Source of the DNA: an uncultured Clostridia bacterium | GTDB taxonomy: Bacteria > Bacillota > Clostridia > Christensenellales > UBA1242 | NCBI GenBank assembly: GCA_947625955.1 | Contig: CANQQH010000026.1 | Location: 1 to 10,620, forward strand | Direction: 5' to 3' | Length of the DNA stretch: 10,620 bases | In this document: positions 1 through 6,194 of the stretch, in pieces | Layout of the letters: each line of letters starts with the position of its first letter | Position numbering within the stretch: the stretch's first letter is position 1 | Notes under the pieces: generated by a model | Databases searched by the model: none | What the model saw: only the letters and a program-made list of their open reading frames with translations | What the model was told of the DNA's origin: nothing | Program-made: the position numbers and the translations under genes

Positions 1-1361
1 GCGTTTCTGCAACCGCCTGCAAGTTCATTGCAACAGCAAATGTTGATGGCAACACTTCTTCGGGCGTATATCTCCCAGCAGCTGGAACCTACTCTTTCGA
101 AGCTTGCGAAATTTCTGGCGACACAGGCGTGTTTGCAAAGAACGGCGAAATCACCCTTTCAAACTGCACAATCACCGGTGAGAAAGAACCTTCTGCCGAC
201 CAATCTCCATCAACCAGCGGCTTCAACGCAACCGGCAGCGCAGTTGTTATTGAAAACAGCACTGCCTATGGCGCGGCAAACATCGAAATCAGTGGCGGAA
301 AACTCACAAGCAAGAAAGGTTTTGCGGTTGAAGAGTATAAAGTTGGTGAGCCAACAGCTCATTCTTCAATCACTCTCAACGAGGTTGAAATCTCTTGCGA
401 CACCTCAAAGAGCGCGCTCTTCTCCGTGAGCGACACCGCCCTTCTTGCAGGCAAAGAAACCTGCACAGCAGTTGCGTCAACAGCAAAGCAAATCAACGAG
501 CTTATCAAAGCCGACAACATCAAAAACATCAAAGTGCTTGACGACATCGAGGCAACAGGCGAAACAACCAAGATTGAATTTTTGAGTTCTACCTCTGCAC
601 TTCAAGAAAAGGTGCTTGACCTCAACACCCACACAATCAAGCTTCCAGTGAGAATTGCAAACTCTCTTGAAAATGAGCTCAAAGTATCTCTCAAAAACGG
701 AAACATCCTCGTTGAAACCCCATACGAGGCCGCAACAATCTATGGTATCTTGCTCTATGGCAACAAAATAAGCCTCACGCTCAGCGGCGTTAATGTTACA
801 GCAACAACAACCGCGCTCATCACCAACGGGCTCTTTGATGAGAACAACATCATTGCAACAAACTGCAAGTTCCTCGCCACCGGGGCAAACAATGTTGAGG
901 CAGGAGCATATCTTCCAGCTGGCGGCGAAAGCACCTTCACAGGCTGCTCATTCACTGGCGCAACGGGTCTCTTCCTCAAAGCCGGAACGCTCACTCTTAG
1001 CGACTGCACAATCATTGGTAATGGCTCAAAACAAGACCCAAGCCCATCAACAACAGGCTTCAACCCAACCGGCAGCGCAATTGTTATTGAAACCAACAAC
1101 TCATATCATCTCCCAGTTTCGCTCACAATAACCGGCGGAACAATCGCGTCAATCCACAACTTCACCTTCGAAGAATATTGCGCAGAGGGCGTTGCTGACG
1201 AAGTGAAAGCAACCGTTCTCATCACCAGCGCAACCTACTACACCGGCGCCAGAGACATTGACGGCATAACAAGAAAATACATTTCTTGCGACAGAGACAA
1301 GATTGACTTCATCGACTCAAACTGCACTCAAATGCAAATTGACTACGCTGAGAATAACTAA
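1..1361 (+). CDS. C-terminal part of a modular beta-helix surface-type protein (5' truncated)
   Basis: The reading frame is open from the left edge (codons from position 3) to the TAA at 1359-1361, so the start lies outside the window. About 452 residues are visible, rich in Thr, Ser, Ala, Asn and Gly. Short alternating strands with repeated turns (for example VLDLNTHTIKL, LKNGNILVE, ISLTLSGVNVT, GTLTLSDCTI) are typical of right-handed parallel beta-helix (pectate-lyase-like) folds in bacterial surface and secreted proteins. A block of about 105 residues starting CKF occurs twice, 279-282 residues apart (18-338 and 864-1178), so the protein is built of tandem modules. The inter-copy segment begins near INELIKADNIKN. 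The C-terminus ends in DYAENN with no LPXTG motif, hydrophobic anchor or cell-wall-binding repeat, so attachment, if any, must be N-terminal or non-covalent. Exact function is not recognisable; adhesin or glycan-binding is a guess. A strong terminator follows 11 nt after the stop. Confidence 0.8.
   Translation, partial: VSATACKFIATANVDGNTSSGVYLPAAGTYSFEACEISGDTGVFAKNGEITLSNCTITGEKEPSADQSPSTSGFNATGSAVVIENSTAYGAANIEISGGKLTSKKGFAVEEYKVGEPTAHSSITLNEVEISCDTSKSALFSVSDTALLAGKETCTAVASTAKQINELIKADNIKNIKVLDDIEATGETTKIEFLSSTSALQEKVLDLNTHTIKLPVRIANSLENELKVSLKNGNILVETPYEAATIYGILLYGNKISLTLSGVNVTATTTALITNGLFDENNIIATNCKFLATGANNVEAGAYLPAGGESTFTGCSFTGATGLFLKAGTLTLSDCTIIGNGSKQDPSPSTTGFNPTGSAIVIETNNSYHLPVSLTITGGTIASIHNFTFEEYCAEGVADEVKATVLITSATYYTGARDIDGITRKYISCDRDKIDFIDSNCTQMQIDYAENN
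18..338 (+). repeat. Beta-helix module repeat, copy 1
   Basis: This is the first copy of a coding repeat, from the CKFIAT segment to the VEEY segment. It aligns with 864-1178 at an offset of 846 nt at the start, 837 nt in the middle and 840 nt at the end. Shared landmarks are CKF.AT, Y.P..G...F..C, LSNCTI/LSDCTI, PS.(T/S)GFN.TGSA.VIE and EEY. At the DNA level the best-conserved stretch lies around 219-255. Confidence 0.8.
864..1178 (+). repeat. Beta-helix module repeat, copy 2
   Basis: This is the second copy of the coding repeat described at 18-338, from CKFLAT to FEEY. It differs by small in-frame indels (3 residues lost before TGFNPTGSA, 1 regained later) and many substitutions. The duplication is therefore old and shaped by selection at protein level, not a recent DNA duplication. 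Confidence 0.8.
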
Positions 1362-1372
1362 AAAACCAAAAG

Positions 1373-1399
1373 GAAAGCGATTCGTCGCTTTCTTTTTTT
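1373..1399 (+). terminator. Intrinsic terminator after the beta-helix gene
   Basis: GAAAGCGA (1373-1380) pairs perfectly with TCGCTTTC (1385-1392) around a TTCG tetraloop, followed by seven T (1393-1399). The 8-bp stem with a UUCG loop and U-tract lies 11 nt after the stop codon, and it separates this gene from ddh. Confidence 0.92.
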
Positions 1400-1444
1400 G
1401 CCTTTTTATCACGAAAAATCTTTGCGGCGAATACTATACTTGCG

Positions 1445-1450
1445 AGGAGG
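1445..1450 (+). promoter_or_regulatory. Shine-Dalgarno site that fixes the GTG start of ddh
   Basis: AGGAGG lies 8 nt upstream of GTG 1459-1461. The same frame stays open upstream to an ATG at 1303, but that lies inside the previous gene and before its terminator. The SD plus the Rossmann motif immediately after the GTG make 1459 the start. A TATACT at 1435-1440 could be a -10 box, but it has no good -35 and would leave almost no leader before the SD. Confidence 0.85.
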
Positions 1451-1458
1451 ATTTGCCT

Positions 1459-2367
1459 GTGAGATTTGGTATTTGCGGCTATGGAAACATTGGAAAGGCC
1501 GTTGAAGAAATCATCGTGAAAGAAAAAAGAGGCGAGCTTGTTATCTTCTCGCGTCGAAAGGGCCTGAAAAGCCCCTTTGAAACACCCATATATTCAACTG
1601 AACAAATGAGTTCTTTTCGTGAAAAAATCGATGTTATGATAATGTGTGGCGGCTCGAAGTCCGACCTCATGACCCAAAGTCCGCTCGCGCTTGAAAACTT
1701 CAATATCATCGACACCTTCGACACCCACGCCCTCACCCACGCTCACGCCGAGAACCTGAGAAAAGTGGCTAAGAAGTGCGGCAAGGTTGCAATCTATTCT
1801 TGCGGCTGGGACCCGGGGATTTTCAGCATTTTTCGAACGCTTTCAAAAAGTATCTTCTCTTCCTCACCCGAGACTTTTTGGGGCAAAGGTGTGAGCCAGG
1901 GGCACAGCGAGGCGTTGAGGAGTATTGATGGCGTGAAAGACGCAATCTCCTTCACCATTCCAAAGCGCGAAATGATGAAAGAGGCGCGCAAACGCACAGG
2001 GCAAAAACTTGACGAAAACCAAAAGCACAAGCGGCTTTGCTATGTTTGTTTGCAAAGCGGCGCAAGCGAGGAAAAAGTGAAAGAGGAAATTCTCAATATG
2101 CCAAACTATTTCAATGGGCAAGAGGTGGCGGTGCATTTTTGCGAAGCTGAGATAGTGAAACTTCTCAAACAAAAAATGTCGCATCGCGGAATTGTTCTTG
2201 CCGGCGACGGCCAAAGCATGCTCGATCTCAAAGTTCGAATGCGCTCTAACCCGCACTTCACCGCCCAAATTTTGCTTGCCTATGCCGGCGCTGCAAAAAG
2301 CCTTCCTGCCGGCGCCTACTCCCCGCTCGACATCCCGATTTCACTTCTTGGCGAGCCGCTGCTATAA
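1459..2367 (+). CDS. ddh: meso-diaminopimelate dehydrogenase
   Basis: The enzyme makes meso-diaminopimelate from tetrahydrodipicolinate, ammonia and NADPH in one cytosolic step, bypassing the succinylase/acetylase branches to lysine and peptidoglycan. From GTG 1459 the protein has 302 residues, slightly shorter than the usual roughly 320-330. It opens with a Rossmann fingerprint GYGNIG (7-12). FSRR (30-33) fits NADP(H) preference, since arginines at the end of beta-2 contact the 2'-phosphate. CGGSKSD (63-69) and DTFDTH (85-90) match the family's CMGSATD and DTYDNH segments, which hold the catalytic aspartates. WDPGIFS, FWGKGVSQGHSEALR and HKRLCYV match conserved substrate-binding stretches. 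The C-terminal RSNPHFTAQILLAYA is also typical. The gene stands alone between two terminators and carries its own SD. The family call is secure; physiological direction is inferred from the family. Confidence 0.93.
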   Translation: MRFGICGYGNIGKAVEEIIVKEKRGELVIFSRRKGLKSPFETPIYSTEQMSSFREKIDVMIMCGGSKSDLMTQSPLALENFNIIDTFDTHALTHAHAENLRKVAKKCGKVAIYSCGWDPGIFSIFRTLSKSIFSSSPETFWGKGVSQGHSEALRSIDGVKDAISFTIPKREMMKEARKRTGQKLDENQKHKRLCYVCLQSGASEEKVKEEILNMPNYFNGQEVAVHFCEAEIVKLLKQKMSHRGIVLAGDGQSMLDLKVRMRSNPHFTAQILLAYAGAAKSLPAGAYSPLDIPISLLGEPLL

Positions 2368-2387
2368 CTTCAAATATAACGCTTTTC

Positions 2388-2416
2388 AAAGAGCCAAAGC
2401 TTCTTGGCTCTTTTTT
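2388..2416 (+). terminator. Intrinsic terminator after ddh
   Basis: AAAGAGCCAA (2388-2397) pairs with TTGGCTCTTT (2404-2413) across a 6-nt loop, and the T-run extends to 2416. It lies 20 nt after the ddh stop and insulates ddh from the SecA-like operon. Confidence 0.9.
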
Positions 2417-2472
2417 CCATGATTGTTGCTTTTTCAACGCGTTTTTGCATGAGTTATAACAAGAAATTGTTG

Positions 2473-2489
2473 AAATATCGTTGATATTT
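2473..2489. promoter_or_regulatory. Candidate operator: perfect inverted repeat over the -35 box
   Basis: AAATATC (2473-2479), spacer GTT, GATATTT (2483-2489) is a perfect 7-bp inverted repeat. Its right half overlaps the -35 hexamer at 2481-2486. It has no T-tract and is too weak as an RNA hairpin to be a terminator, and it lies upstream of the expected transcript start. A dimeric repressor site is the simplest reading. No regulator gene is adjacent. Confidence 0.45.
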
Positions 2490-2508
2490 ATTTTAGATTT
2501 GGTATAAT
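2481..2508 (+). promoter_or_regulatory. Promoter of the SecA-like operon
   Basis: TTGATA (2481-2486; 5 of 6 to TTGACA), a 16-nt spacer, then TATAAT (2503-2508), a perfect -10, preceded by TGG at 2500-2502, which is an extended -10 (TGn). The expected start is about 2514-2516, giving a leader of roughly 28 nt. It is the best vegetative-sigma promoter in the window. Confidence 0.85.
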
Positions 2509-2542
2509 TTATGTAGAAACAAAATTTCAAAGTGAGGAAAAA

Positions 2543-5392
2543 ATGGCAGAGAACAATCAAAACGAAGTTAAAATCTTCAACTGGGCAAAAGAATCGCAAA
2601 ATGACGCAAACCTAAAACAAATCTATCACGATGTGTGGGTTCATCTTGTTGGTTCAGAAGCCGGTTTCAATGAATTTTATAACGAATGTTTGAGCGGCCG
2701 TATTGGGGAAAAGCAAGAGCCAGTCTCGGGAACCTCTTTCCAAGAAAGACTTTTGCAAGAGATGAAGGAACACAATCCAGAAGCGTATGAGGCGGCGGGA
2801 AGCGAAAAACAATTCATCAAAAACAAATGCGCCGAGGCTTTGAAAAAAGTGCATGAGGCGCAAGCCGAGGCAGAAGCCAAAGCAAAAGCCAACAATGAAC
2901 CAGCCAAAAAAGAAGTCAGCAACATTGAAACAGGCATTGAAAGCTATTTGGGTCAAGCCGCAACCAACGGCTACCTCTCCTATGACACTGGCGTTGCAGC
3001 CGGCAAGGAAATGGGCGACGGCAAAAACGCCAACGTTGAATGTGGCGGCGGAAAGACCTCAATTTGTATCACCGCAACAAACCATGCAGTCAAGAATAAC
3101 TGCCAGGTGTTTCTAACAAGCTCAACTGAAAACCTTTCAACTCAGTCGTTCAACGAATCAATAGCTAGTTTTGAGGCTATGGAAATAACAAGTGTTGTTC
3201 TAATAAGAAGAGATGCCATTCTCTATCCTGGCAAAGAACCAATAACCAAAGAAAAGTGCACTCCTGAACAATGGAAAGAAGCTCTGCGCGTTGCATATTC
3301 GCAAAAGGTCGTTATGGCAGATAACGGCACTATTTTGCAGCACAAAATGGCTGGCATGATCCCTGAAAAAGACGCCGATTTCAGCGAGAGAAGATTGATC
3401 GCCGACGAAGGCGACTATGTTAAACTCGACCAATACCACGCAGCCGAAATGCTCGGCGACGAGTATGACCAAGAAACCGCAATTGCAAGATTGCAGTCAC
3501 GCAAGGTTGCCTATGAACTCATTCAAGAGCTCAAAAGCCACCACTCCGATGCCTCAGCGCTCTATCAAGCAAACGACGAGAACGGTTATGTTGACTACAC
3601 CAAGGCAGGCCGTGAGTTTATTGCATCAAGAATCCGTGAACTCGCTGCAAAAGACCCAACTCTCAATGCACAACAACTCTCAGAGTTTGCCTATGACGCT
3701 TTGAAAGTTGAAATTCTATATCAAAAGGACAGAGACTATCAAATCGTTGTGGACGAAAACCACGCAACTATCGTTTCTCCTGAAAGAGCCTCGGGCGCCA
3801 GCATCGACTTGCCTCAGGGAGTCCAACAAGCTTTGTATGTTAAACTTAGAAAAGACTACGGCAAAAGGTTGGTTAGGCCGCAAGAAAGGCAAGTTTTGAA
3901 ATCAATGACTATCACCACCGCCTATAAAGAACTTTTCGGGGATCACCAACAACTCCTCTCGGGAACGCTTGATAGTCCTTCTAAGCAAACCCAAGACGAA
4001 CTCGAAAAAATGGGTGTTACTAAAAACACAACCTATTATTGCGACACTCTCCATGGTTGCAAACTTCAAGAACAACCAACCAGACTTTATAGAACCAACG
4101 ATGAGATGTTCAAAGGTGCTATTGATGAAGCCGTTGCAACAGCAAAACCTGATGGGCAAGAACATAGACCTGTTTTGATTAACACCGTTAATGCGGAAGA
4201 TGTTTATAAAATAAGAAATCAGCTTCGAACTGAGCATCCAGATATCAGGGTTGTGACCTATACCCTCGCCGAATCCGAGAGCTTCAAGCAAGCCCAAAGA
4301 GAAATCGAAAAAGAAACCAATGAAGAGAGAAAAGCCGCCCTCTCCGCCGCCTTTGAGAAGAAGTTTGATGTTAAACCTGGCGTATTCAAAAGCTATGATG
4401 AGTTTATCAAAAAGACGGCCGGGCAACCTGGAACAGTCATTGTTGGTAATGGTATTGTTGGAAGAGGAACAAACATCAAACTGCTTGGCGACGCAAATGA
4501 AAACGGCGGACTTCATGTTATCATCGCTGGCGCTGGCGCGTGCAGTTCAAGAGACGACGAGCAAATCAAACACCGCGCGAGCAGAGGTCAAGACAATGGT
4601 TCAAGCCGAAGCACACTGTCGCTTGAAAACCTCTCCCCTGAAATGTTGGCAAGATTGGAAAAAGGTGAGTTTACTGGAAATGAGCCTTTTGACCTTCAAA
4701 CTGGCGACCTGTCAAAAGTTGATGCAGAAACGCTTTTGGCTGCGCACTATGAAGAAGTTGACGCTCGCCAAACCATTGTGAGAGGCAACGAAAACGCAAT
4801 TGACCAAATGCGACAAGATGCCATGAAAAGCATTGAAGAACGAATCAAAACTCAATTGCAAGGTAAACCAGAAGCCGAAATCAGTCAAAGAATTGTGACG
4901 GCTCAGGCACTGCTCAATTATAGGGTTGACACCATCAAAAACCGCGCGAGTGGAAACATCCTTGGTTCTCAACACGCTGAATATGCCGCCGAAGTTAGAG
5001 CATTTGAAATGCTTTATACTCAACAATATATTTCGGAAGACCCTTCAAAGTTTGATGAAAAAGCTGCAATGAGAGATATTGAAAGCATCTTACCTAGTGT
5101 TATGGGTGCTGAACAGGATGGTAACTCTCAAACCTACACAGAAGAACAACTTCGATCGCTAGAAAACTTGGGTTTGGCTGACACATATTTTGAATTTTCT
5201 CAGTCTCAAATTGAAGCAATTGTCACCCACTTCCAAGGCAAGTCTGTTGGAAGAGAAACGCTTCAACAAATGGTTGTGGATTCAGGCCTAACGCAGGACG
5301 CAACAAGAAAAATCATGCAGCAACTAAGCGGTCAACCTGTGCAGGAGCAAACAGCAAGAAAACAACATCAAGATCAAATTGTGAGAGAATAG
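2543..5392 (+). CDS. Divergent SecA-family ATPase (SecA-like DEAD motor)
   Basis: This is a 949-residue protein whose core aligns along the SecA motor. The N-terminal 130 residues are a charged extension with an Ala/Glu/Lys-rich helix at about 103-123. Walker A is ECGGGKTS (166-173; SecA has TGEGKT), and the DExD box is DEGD (288-291; SecA DEVD). A region of about 300-400 aligns with the preprotein-crosslinking domain and returns to NBD1 at KDRDYQIVVDENHATIV (395-411), although SecA's DExTGR becomes SPERAS. LSGTLDS (472-478) replaces GMTGTA. NBD2 has RPVLINTV (542-549), a charged insertion at about 578-625, GRGTNIKL (640-647), GGLHVI (655-660), and motif VI from Q674 to R689, which keeps both arginines (R678, R681). 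The helical-scaffold EYDDVMN motif and the C-terminal zinc tail are not seen; the last 230 residues are a helical region of unknown function. ATPase activity is likely. Protein export is unproven: no SecY or signal peptide lies nearby. A GAGG SD precedes ATG 2543. First gene of an operon. Confidence 0.88.
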   Translation: MAENNQNEVKIFNWAKESQNDANLKQIYHDVWVHLVGSEAGFNEFYNECLSGRIGEKQEPVSGTSFQERLLQEMKEHNPEAYEAAGSEKQFIKNKCAEALKKVHEAQAEAEAKAKANNEPAKKEVSNIETGIESYLGQAATNGYLSYDTGVAAGKEMGDGKNANVECGGGKTSICITATNHAVKNNCQVFLTSSTENLSTQSFNESIASFEAMEITSVVLIRRDAILYPGKEPITKEKCTPEQWKEALRVAYSQKVVMADNGTILQHKMAGMIPEKDADFSERRLIADEGDYVKLDQYHAAEMLGDEYDQETAIARLQSRKVAYELIQELKSHHSDASALYQANDENGYVDYTKAGREFIASRIRELAAKDPTLNAQQLSEFAYDALKVEILYQKDRDYQIVVDENHATIVSPERASGASIDLPQGVQQALYVKLRKDYGKRLVRPQERQVLKSMTITTAYKELFGDHQQLLSGTLDSPSKQTQDELEKMGVTKNTTYYCDTLHGCKLQEQPTRLYRTNDEMFKGAIDEAVATAKPDGQEHRPVLINTVNAEDVYKIRNQLRTEHPDIRVVTYTLAESESFKQAQREIEKETNEERKAALSAAFEKKFDVKPGVFKSYDEFIKKTAGQPGTVIVGNGIVGRGTNIKLLGDANENGGLHVIIAGAGACSSRDDEQIKHRASRGQDNGSSRSTLSLENLSPEMLARLEKGEFTGNEPFDLQTGDLSKVDAETLLAAHYEEVDARQTIVRGNENAIDQMRQDAMKSIEERIKTQLQGKPEAEISQRIVTAQALLNYRVDTIKNRASGNILGSQHAEYAAEVRAFEMLYTQQYISEDPSKFDEKAAMRDIESILPSVMGAEQDGNSQTYTEEQLRSLENLGLADTYFEFSQSQIEAIVTHFQGKSVGRETLQQMVVDSGLTQDATRKIMQQLSGQPVQEQTARKQHQDQIVRE

Positions 5393-5400
5393 GAGTGTTT

Positions 5401-5679
5401 ATGGAAAAGATATCAAAACAAGTTCAAATGGCGTGCTCTGAATGTCGCATCATCTGTGGGTGCCTAGGCGAAGATTTGAAAAAGCGGGTTCCAAGTGAAT
5501 TTTTTGACTTTTTGAATAAAAATTCATTGCCAGGCTATGTTCCAAATTTTGACCTGTCTCAGCCGATTGAAAAGCAAAAACTATTGCCCGAAACTTCTGC
5601 TCTGATCTCAGCGATGTATTTGAAATATCTTTGCGACAATGATGAAGAAAGATTGAAATTTGCAGGTTTATTAAAATAG
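5401..5679 (+). CDS. Small protein of unknown function with an N-terminal four-cysteine motif
   Basis: A 92-residue soluble protein starts at ATG 5401. A GTG at 5395 in frame is less likely because AGGAG (5391-5395) sits as its SD, overlapping the TAG of the upstream gene. The gap to the SecA-like gene is 8 nt, so the two are co-transcribed and probably translationally coupled. Residues 12-21 read CSECRIICGC, a CX2CX3CXC pattern that could bind zinc or an Fe-S cluster. The rest (VPSEFFDFL, then FDLSQPIEKQKLLPETSALISAMYLKYLC) looks like a compact helical domain. There is no signal peptide and no hydrophobic stretch long enough for a convincing membrane segment. I do not recognise a named family. 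The operon position suggests that it acts with the SecA-like ATPase. Confidence 0.82.
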   Translation: MEKISKQVQMACSECRIICGCLGEDLKKRVPSEFFDFLNKNSLPGYVPNFDLSQPIEKQKLLPETSALISAMYLKYLCDNDEERLKFAGLLK

Positions 5680-5680
5680 A

Positions 5681-5686
5681 AGGAGG
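5681..5686 (+). promoter_or_regulatory. Strong Shine-Dalgarno site of the third operon gene
   Basis: AGGAGG lies 8 nt before ATG 5695 and directly after the TAG (5677-5679) of the preceding gene. It is the strongest SD of the operon, which suggests that the third protein may be made in excess over the ATPase. Confidence 0.85.
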
Positions 5687-5694
5687 AAAAAACC

Positions 5695-6114
5695 ATGTCA
5701 GATTATGTTTATAATTATTACTTGAAAGACTTAAAAGTGTCTGATAAAAATACTATCACAACCACATTGAGAGACCTGTCTTCAAGAAGAAAAACAATTG
5801 TAGAGGACCATGTTAATAACTATAAAAATGTAATAGCCCTTAAAATGGTAAACGATATGAACGACGTAAAAAGGGAATTAGAGGAAGTCAAAAACAAATT
5901 CCAATTCTTCAACGATGAACTAGACAAATATCTCGTCAACAAAGAAATGAGATTTGATGTTAACTGTTTGCCAGATGCAGTCGCTTTTCATAGAACGCTA
6001 TTCAAGTTTGTTCCAGATGAAGAACTTGAAGAGATTGTTAGAAAACATCATGAAAAGTTTGTTGCCAAGGAAAAAGCAAAGGCAGCCGCAGAAGAAGAAA
6101 GCCAAAGAGACTGA
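5695..6114 (+). CDS. Small coiled-coil protein of unknown function
   Basis: A 139-residue, highly charged protein ends in TGA. Residues 25-80 (from about LRDLSSRRKTIVEDHV through VKRELEEVKNKFQFFNDELDKYL) are a heptad-like helix with alternating hydrophobic and charged residues, a likely coiled coil. A short segment with LPDAVAFHRTLFKFVPDEELEEIV follows, and the C-terminus is a Lys/Ala/Glu-rich tail. There is no signal peptide or membrane segment, so it should be cytosolic. It is the last gene of the SecA-like operon, 15 nt after the preceding stop. I do not recognise a family. An oligomeric adaptor or chaperone-like partner of the ATPase is an inference from context only. Confidence 0.82.
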   Translation: MSDYVYNYYLKDLKVSDKNTITTTLRDLSSRRKTIVEDHVNNYKNVIALKMVNDMNDVKRELEEVKNKFQFFNDELDKYLVNKEMRFDVNCLPDAVAFHRTLFKFVPDEELEEIVRKHHEKFVAKEKAKAAAEEESQRD

Positions 6115-6130
6115 ATTTCTTCAAAACAAA

Positions 6131-6148
6131 CTAAGGGCTGACCCTTAG
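6131..6148 (+). other. Perfect GC-containing hairpin without U-tract
   Basis: CTAAGGG (6131-6137) and CCCTTAG (6142-6148) pair perfectly around a CTGA tetraloop, 16 nt after the operon's last stop and 12 nt before the terminator's A-tract. No T-run follows, so it is not itself a terminator. It may stabilise the mRNA 3' end or act as a pause or processing site. Confidence 0.55.
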
Positions 6149-6160
6149 CACAATTGCTAT

Positions 6161-6194
6161 AAAAAAGCGCTAGCTTTTTGCTAGCGCCTTTTTT
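6161..6194. terminator. Bidirectional intrinsic terminator between convergent operons
   Basis: GCGCTAGC (6167-6174) pairs with GCTAGCGC (6180-6187) around TTTTT. It is followed by CTTTTTT on the + strand and preceded by AAAAAA (6161-6166), which reads as a U-tract on the - strand. It serves both the SecA-like operon and the folate/aldehyde dehydrogenase operon. The aldehyde dehydrogenase stop codon (6193-6195) overlaps the + strand T-tract. Confidence 0.93.

Noticed and set aside
28..429. Open frames in frame 1 within the beta-helix gene (also 793-1131)
   Set aside because: These Gln/Ser/Thr-rich translations arise from the biased codons of the repeat protein in another frame. The frame ending at 1361 has the coherent repeats.
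1435..1440. TATACT as the -10 box of a ddh promoter
   Set aside because: No plausible -35 exists at 16-18 nt, and the predicted start would fall within the SD. Not strong enough to list as a feature.
1303..1458. Longer N-terminus for ddh using the ATG at 1303
   Set aside because: It would start inside the upstream gene and read through its terminator. The Rossmann motif begins directly after GTG 1459, which has AGGAGG 8 nt upstream.
3902..4516. 204-residue open frame on the - strand inside the SecA-like gene
   Set aside because: It is antisense to motif-bearing coding sequence, with low-complexity, Phe/Gly-rich translation and no SD or family motifs. It is a shadow frame.
5395..5400. GTG at 5395 as start of the cysteine-motif protein
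   Set aside because: Its first base is part of the AGGAG that serves as SD for ATG 5401, and it would have no SD of its own.
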